11,989 bases of DNA, taken from NCBI GenBank assembly GCA_017651385.1, contig JAGCCY010000301.1:1-11989 (forward strand). Direction: 5' to 3'. The stretch is from Lachnospiraceae bacterium (GTDB lineage Bacteria > Bacillota > Clostridia > Lachnospirales > Lachnospiraceae). The position numbers and the translations under genes were made by a program. Positions within the stretch are counted from its first letter, which is position 1; each line of letters starts with the position of its first letter. The notes beneath the pieces were generated by a model that saw only the letters and a program-made list of their open reading frames with translations, ran no database searches and was not told where the DNA came from. Shown piece by piece: positions 8,654 to 11,989 of the stretch.

Positions 8654-8660
8654 ATCTGAA

Positions 8661-9788
8661 ATGTTTAAAAATCTTCATATAAAAGATTATGATTTTAAAT
8701 TAATACTTTTTATCATCGCGATAAATACGATAGGTATCCTGGCGATAGGAAGCGCCAATCCCGATAACCGTTCAAGGCAGCTGGCCGGAGCGGTCATGGG
8801 GCTGTTTTTGATGATCGTAATATCGTTGTTTGACTATGCGATCATCCTTAAGTTTTACTGGGTATTGTACGCTGTGGATCTCGCTCTTTTGTTAGCGGTA
8901 CGTATTGCAGGTAACACCGCAAATAACTCACAGCGCTGGTTTACCATAGCGGGAATACGTTTTCAGCCTTCCGAGACGGCCAAAATATTATTGATTATTT
9001 TTTTCGCACAGTTTATTATGAAATATAAGGAAAAGATAAATTCGTTAAAGTTTCTGTTTTGCTTTTTCTTTTTGGCTGCGATCCCGCTATATCTTATATA
9101 TGACCAGCCGGATCTGTCTACGACGATCGTATGTTTCATTATCATCTGTACATTGCTTCTCGTGGGCGGCATAAGCTGGAAATATATACTTGCGGCATTT
9201 GCCGTCGCTGTTCCTGCCATAATTGTATTTTTCAGTATTATCCTTAAGGAAGGACAGACTTTGATAGACGGCTATCAGAGAAAAAGAATTTTATCGTTTA
9301 TCTATCCGGAAAAATACGTTGATGATGCTTACCAGCAGATGAATTCGGTCATAGCAATAGGATCGGGTCAGCTCTGGGGCAAAGGATATAACAATAACGT
9401 GATCAGTTCACTTAAAAACGGCAATTATATCATCATGCCGGACACCGATTTCATTTTTGCCGTCATAGGCGAAGAGCTTGGTTTTGTGGGTACGATCACT
9501 GTGATCTTTCTTTTGTTTTTGATCGTTTTCGAGTGTTTCTTTATAGCAAGACGCGCAAGAGACCTCGCAGGCAGGATAATATGTGTCGGAATGGGTACAC
9601 TTATCGGTATTCAGACGTTTTTTAATGTGGGAGTTACAACGTTCATTTTACCGAATACGGGGCTTACGCTTCCGTTTGTCAGTTACGGACTTACGTCTTT
9701 GTTAAGTCTTTATATGGGTATGGGCGTGGTTATTAATGTACGGTTCAGGTCGGGACTGCCGGACCGTGAGAAGAGAGAGGTGTTTTAA
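8661..9788 (+). CDS. rodA: SEDS-family peptidoglycan glycosyltransferase RodA
   Basis: RodA is an integral membrane polymerase that joins lipid II into glycan strands as partner of the class B PBP encoded two genes upstream. The 375 residues are almost all membrane helices (about ten). Family signatures are QRWFTIAGIRFQPSETAK (with conserved Trp93), YDQPDLSTTI, GSGQLWGKGYNN, DTDFIFAVIGEELGF and the terminal LPFVSYGLTSLL. The acidic pair Asp221/Asp222 in YPEKYVDDAYQQMNS sits in the extracellular loop where SEDS enzymes keep their essential Asp. RodA is preferred over FtsW because of its place in the mre cluster. The ribosome binding site is weak (AAAGG at 8645-8649, 11 bases before ATG), so coupling to minC is likely. 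Confidence 0.93.
   Translation: MFKNLHIKDYDFKLILFIIAINTIGILAIGSANPDNRSRQLAGAVMGLFLMIVISLFDYAIILKFYWVLYAVDLALLLAVRIAGNTANNSQRWFTIAGIRFQPSETAKILLIIFFAQFIMKYKEKINSLKFLFCFFFLAAIPLYLIYDQPDLSTTIVCFIIICTLLLVGGISWKYILAAFAVAVPAIIVFFSIILKEGQTLIDGYQRKRILSFIYPEKYVDDAYQQMNSVIAIGSGQLWGKGYNNNVISSLKNGNYIIMPDTDFIFAVIGEELGFVGTITVIFLLFLIVFECFFIARRARDLAGRIICVGMGTLIGIQTFFNVGVTTFILPNTGLTLPFVSYGLTSLLSLYMGMGVVINVRFRSGLPDREKREVF
9776..9780 (+). promoter_or_regulatory. Ribosome binding site deciding the TTG start of mgsA
   Basis: AGAGG within a GAGAGAGG run ends eight bases before the TTG at 9789. The TTG directly follows the rodA stop and gives the family-typical N-terminus (MNIALIAHD), so no later start is credible. 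Confidence 0.7.
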
Positions 9789-10184
9789 TTGAACATCGCA
9801 TTGATTGCGCATGATGCAAAGAAAAAGCTTATGCAGAATTTCTGTATAGCTTACAGGGGAATATTAAGCAAAAACGATCTTTATGCCACCGGTACAACGG
9901 GCAGACTGATCGAAGAAGTGACCAATCTTACAATACATAAATATCTTGCGGGGCATCTTGGGGGAGAGCAGCAGATAGGAGCTCAGATCGAACACAATCA
10001 GATCGACCTTGTCATTTTTTTGAGAGATCCGTTAACTCAGAAAACCCATGAGCCCGATGTAAGTAATCTTATGAGATTATGTGATATGCATAACATTCCG
10101 CTGGCCACGAATCTGGCTTCTGCGGAACTGCTTATTAAATCATTGGATCGTGGGGATTTGGAGTGGCGTGAAATGTACAAATAA
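9789..10184 (+). CDS. mgsA: Methylglyoxal synthase (MgsA) with altered catalytic residue
   Basis: The family converts dihydroxyacetone phosphate to methylglyoxal and phosphate, a cytoplasmic bypass of lower glycolysis. The 131 residues contain [10 protein letters not shown] (Asp9, Lys12), ATGTTG (33-38), [10 protein letters not shown] (58-67), RDPL (Asp80) and THEPDV (His87, Asp90). Aligned by eye to the E. coli enzyme, Asp20, Lys23, Asp91, His98 and Asp101 are kept. The catalytic base Asp71 in GGDQQ is replaced by Glu60, and the usual S/G-G-P just before it reads A-G-H. Activity may therefore be low, altered or lost. The TTG start abuts the rodA stop; the end overlaps the next gene by 17 bases. 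A mgsA gene after rodA is a recurring clostridial arrangement. Confidence 0.9.
   Translation: MNIALIAHDAKKKLMQNFCIAYRGILSKNDLYATGTTGRLIEEVTNLTIHKYLAGHLGGEQQIGAQIEHNQIDLVIFLRDPLTQKTHEPDVSNLMRLCDMHNIPLATNLASAELLIKSLDRGDLEWREMYK
10160..10163 (+). promoter_or_regulatory. Ribosome binding site for the GTG start of the carboxypeptidase gene
   Basis: GGAG lies four bases before GTG at 10168, inside mgsA. This spacing is slightly short. A GTG at 10150 is the alternative, but starting at 10168 gives a clean signal sequence with Lys residues right before the hydrophobic core. Confidence 0.45.
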
Positions 10185-11178
10185 GTATAAGATCATAGCT
10201 ATTATCGTTATCATGGCATCTTTATTGTGCGGTTGCGGCAACAAGTCACAATTATGGATGCCTTTTTCAGATTACACAAAAACAGCCAGAAGTACCATCG
10301 GCAGAACGTTCACATTCGAACACGCAACCTATGACAACCGTTATCCGGGTTTTGCCGACGATCTGTGCGTTTTTTCGGGCAATGTTTCAAATCCCTCTTT
10401 TTCGCAGGCCGAAGGCAGTGCCGCTCTTTTGATCGACTCGGGAAACGATACTGCTTTATATGCTCAGAATGCCTTTGAACAAAGGTATCCCGCAAGTATC
10501 ACAAAGATCATGACCGCATATGTCGCATGTAAATATCTGTCACCCGATTCGGTCATCACATGTACCGCATCCGTTGAGACCATTGATGTATCGGGTGCCA
10601 TCCTGCTCGGGCTTAAAGAAGGAGATTATTTTACGTTGGATCAGGCGCTCCATCTTTGTCTTTTATCGTCTTATAACGATGTTGCCGTTGCCATAGCCGA
10701 AGCCGTATCGGGCAATGTTGAGGATTTTGCCAAACTGATGAATGACGAAGCATTAAAGCTTGGCTGTACGGGCACGAACTTTGTAAATCCGAGCGGACTT
10801 CCCGATGAAAACCATTACACCACGGCATACGATCTTTATCTGATCTTTAACGAAGCCATCAATAACCCTCTTCTTATGGAAGTCATCCAGTGCAACGATT
10901 ATTCGACCGTAATACATTCGAAAAACGGAAGTGAAAAACAGGTTTCGTCGAGAAACACCAATCAGTATTTTATCGGTAATTTTTCCGCTCCCGCGGGTAT
11001 TACGATCGTCGGAGGAAAGACCGGTACCACGACCGATGCGGGACACTGTCTCATCATTCTGGTAAGGAACACCGACTCAAGACCGTATATCGCTTTGGTG
11101 CTCGGCGCGCCGACAACCGAAGGCTTATATAATGAAATGAGTGAAATGTTAAAATTATGTGAAGTATCATCAAATTAA
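10168..11178 (+). CDS. D-alanyl-D-alanine carboxypeptidase, S11 family, putative lipoprotein
   Basis: This penicillin-binding DD-carboxypeptidase removes the terminal D-Ala from peptidoglycan pentapeptides outside the membrane and so limits cross-linking. Counted from the GTG at 10168 (336 residues), the motifs are SITK (nucleophile Ser110, Lys113), SYN (Ser168) and KTG (Lys284). The typical stretch [22 protein letters not shown] is also present. The N-terminus has a basic start, a hydrophobic core and L-C-G-C (20-23), a passable lipobox with Cys23, so the protein may be lipid-anchored; an ordinary cleaved signal cannot be excluded. It ends about 50 residues after KTG, so the PBP5-type C-terminal beta domain and amphipathic anchor are absent. 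That would fit an N-terminal lipid anchor instead. The frame stays open back to 10081, but that part lies inside mgsA. Confidence 0.9.
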   Translation: MKCTNKYKIIAIIVIMASLLCGCGNKSQLWMPFSDYTKTARSTIGRTFTFEHATYDNRYPGFADDLCVFSGNVSNPSFSQAEGSAALLIDSGNDTALYAQNAFEQRYPASITKIMTAYVACKYLSPDSVITCTASVETIDVSGAILLGLKEGDYFTLDQALHLCLLSSYNDVAVAIAEAVSGNVEDFAKLMNDEALKLGCTGTNFVNPSGLPDENHYTTAYDLYLIFNEAINNPLLMEVIQCNDYSTVIHSKNGSEKQVSSRNTNQYFIGNFSAPAGITIVGGKTGTTTDAGHCLIILVRNTDSRPYIALVLGAPTTEGLYNEMSEMLKLCEVSSN

Positions 11179-11200
11179 GGATTAACAGTCCAAATTAAGG
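11171..11200 (+). repeat. Direct repeat, two copies of CAAATTAAGG 20 bases apart
   Basis: Identical 10-mers occupy 11171-11180 and 11191-11200. Their starts are exactly 20 bases apart, about two helical turns, so both would face the same side of DNA. The second copy ends right at the -35 element of the promoter at 11201. The first copy contains the stop codon of the carboxypeptidase gene. The geometry suits an activator or repressor site, but no known operator was recognised. Confidence 0.55.
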
Positions 11201-11229
11201 TTGTTTTTTATACTTTCATAACTTATAAT
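11201..11229 (+). promoter_or_regulatory. Promoter of the P-loop gene
   Basis: TTGTTT (11201-11206) and a perfect TATAAT (11224-11229) are separated by 17 bases, the optimum for housekeeping sigma factor. Transcription would begin near 11236, leaving a leader of about 30 bases with AGGAGGG at 11252-11258, six bases before the ATG. Confidence 0.75.
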
Positions 11230-11264
11230 ATTCATAAGAAATTTTACTTTCAGGAGGGTTTCCA

Positions 11265-11684
11265 ATGGTTCAGTTAATTGTAGGCGAAAAGGGTAAAGGA
11301 AAGACCAAGCACCTGCTCGAAAAAGTAAATAACGAAGTTAAAACAGTATCGGGTAACATCGTTTATTTGGACAGAAGCACCAAGCACATGTATGAGTTAA
11401 ATAACAAAGTGCGTCTTATCGATGTATCCGATTATTTTATTGATTCCAGTAATGAATTTTTAGGTTATATAGCAGGCATCATCGCTTCGGATCACGATCT
11501 TCAGCAAATGTATTTTGACGGATTTTTGGCTATGTCGGGTACCAAACTTGAAGATTTTGAGGCAGCGGTTGCCAAACTTGAGAAGTATTCTGAGAAGTAT
11601 GGGGTTGACTTTATTCTTTCCGTTTCGGTAAACGAAAAGGACCTTCCGGAAACACTTAAATCGAAGATAATCATTTCTTTATAA
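11265..11684 (+). CDS. Small P-loop NTP-binding protein of unknown function
   Basis: I do not recognise a characterised family. The 139 residues start with a strand and Walker A motif GEKGKGKT at 7-14 (LIVGEKGKGKTKHLL), so nucleotide binding is likely. A hydrophobic strand starting with Asp (VDFILSVSV, about 114-122) may serve as a Walker B-like element, but it has no acidic residue at its end. YLDRSTKHMYELNNKVRLIDV in the middle looks like a folded core element. There are no cysteines, membrane helices or signal peptide, so it should be cytoplasmic. It has its own strong promoter, strong ribosome binding site and terminator, making a one-gene unit. Similar short proteins, as I recall, occur as hypothetical ATPases in related clostridia. 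A role in pilus retraction is sometimes guessed for such proteins but nothing here supports it. Confidence 0.8.
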   Translation: MVQLIVGEKGKGKTKHLLEKVNNEVKTVSGNIVYLDRSTKHMYELNNKVRLIDVSDYFIDSSNEFLGYIAGIIASDHDLQQMYFDGFLAMSGTKLEDFEAAVAKLEKYSEKYGVDFILSVSVNEKDLPETLKSKIIISL

Positions 11685-11700
11685 GATATCGCCCAATACC

Positions 11701-11730
11701 AAAGCCTCGGCGTAACTCGCCGGGGCTTTT
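11701..11730 (+). terminator. Rho-independent terminator
   Basis: A 12-base-pair stem (11701-11712 with 11718-11729, one G-U wobble) closes a five-base loop, TAACT, and ends in a short T run (TTTT through 11730). It starts 16 bases after the stop codon of the P-loop gene and ends 12 bases before the next start. Confidence 0.88.
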
Positions 11731-11742
11731 AAATGAGATTAT

Positions 11743-11989
11743 ATGAGATCAGACAAACAGATTGCACAATTTCATAAGGCACATCATTTAAACCTGGGAA
11801 TACTTGTATTCGCATTTATTTTGGTGTACGTGATCGTCTGTATAATCTTAAGCTCCAAAGAGAGCAAGATCGTAGGCTATCAGGTCAAAAACGGAACTCT
11901 CTCCGAAAACAGGATCTATACGGGCATTGCGCTTAGAGACGAATATCCCGTATTTTCCGAAGCTACCGGATATGTTTCCTTGTTCGTAA
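11743..11989 (+). CDS. Membrane-anchored protein, likely HlyD-type adaptor (N-terminal part, runs off window)
   Basis: The frame opens with ATG at 11743 and is still open at the right edge, giving 82 residues. It has a short basic and polar N-terminus, one membrane helix (about 17-37, LNLGILVFAFILVYVIVCII) and then extracytoplasmic sequence YQVKNGTLSENRIYTGIALRDE, with EATGYVSLFV at the edge. This anchor followed by a biotinyl-lipoyl-like beta segment resembles HlyD-family adaptor subunits found next to division genes in Lachnospiraceae. The family call is from general resemblance, because most of the protein is missing. Only a weak ribosome binding site (GAG, about six bases upstream) is seen, and no promoter lies between the terminator and the start, so its transcription is unclear. 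Confidence 0.6.
   Translation, partial: MRSDKQIAQFHKAHHLNLGILVFAFILVYVIVCIILSSKESKIVGYQVKNGTLSENRIYTGIALRDEYPVFSEATGYVSLFV

Noticed and set aside
10081..10167. N-terminal extension of the carboxypeptidase from ATG at 10081
   Set aside because: It would lie deep inside mgsA and bury the signal sequence; GTG at 10168 has a nearby GGAG and gives a proper signal peptide.

Overview
The window is a stretch of ordinary chromosome from a low-to-mid-GC Firmicute, most likely a clostridium of the Lachnospiraceae type. This is judged from gene content and order: mutL-miaA, then a cell-shape cluster of mreBCD, a very long PBP2, minC, rodA and mgsA, followed by a D-Ala-D-Ala carboxypeptidase. Frequent TTG/GTG starts and strong AGGAGG-type ribosome binding sites fit the same group. 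All genes lie on the + strand and are packed tightly. No mobile element, CRISPR array, tRNA or rRNA was seen.

Region 1 (1-2603) holds the 3' end of mutL (mismatch-repair endonuclease), miaA (tRNA dimethylallyltransferase) directly abutting it, and a PLP-dependent gene of the YnbB / 'methionine gamma-lyase / aluminium resistance' family that overlaps miaA. The third gene is broken by a one-base deletion at about 2182-2187, so as sequenced it is a pseudogene or carries an assembly error.

Region 2 (2604-11178) is one continuous shape and wall-synthesis operon: mreB, mreC, mreD, mrdA (PBP2), minC, rodA, mgsA and a dacA-like gene. Genes overlap or are separated by at most 7 bases. MreB/C/D position the elongation machinery, RodA polymerises glycan, PBP2 cross-links it, and the carboxypeptidase trims pentapeptides. 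MinC is a division inhibitor and MgsA would make methylglyoxal from DHAP. The usual clostridial minC-minD-minE-rodA order is interrupted here: minD and minE are absent and minC runs straight into rodA. The MinC also lacks the RSGQ motif known to bind MinD. MgsA has Glu in place of its catalytic Asp, and MreB has an unusual phosphate-2 loop. Together these suggest that several members of this cluster have diverged from textbook function.

Region 3 (11179-11989) has a well-formed promoter behind a 10-base direct repeat, a small P-loop protein of unknown function with its own intrinsic terminator, and the start of a membrane-anchored protein resembling an HlyD-type adaptor that runs off the edge. 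No wholly new system is evident. The most interesting points are the MinC without MinDE, the active-site change in MgsA, the 250-residue insert in PBP2, and the conserved-looking but unassigned P-loop gene.
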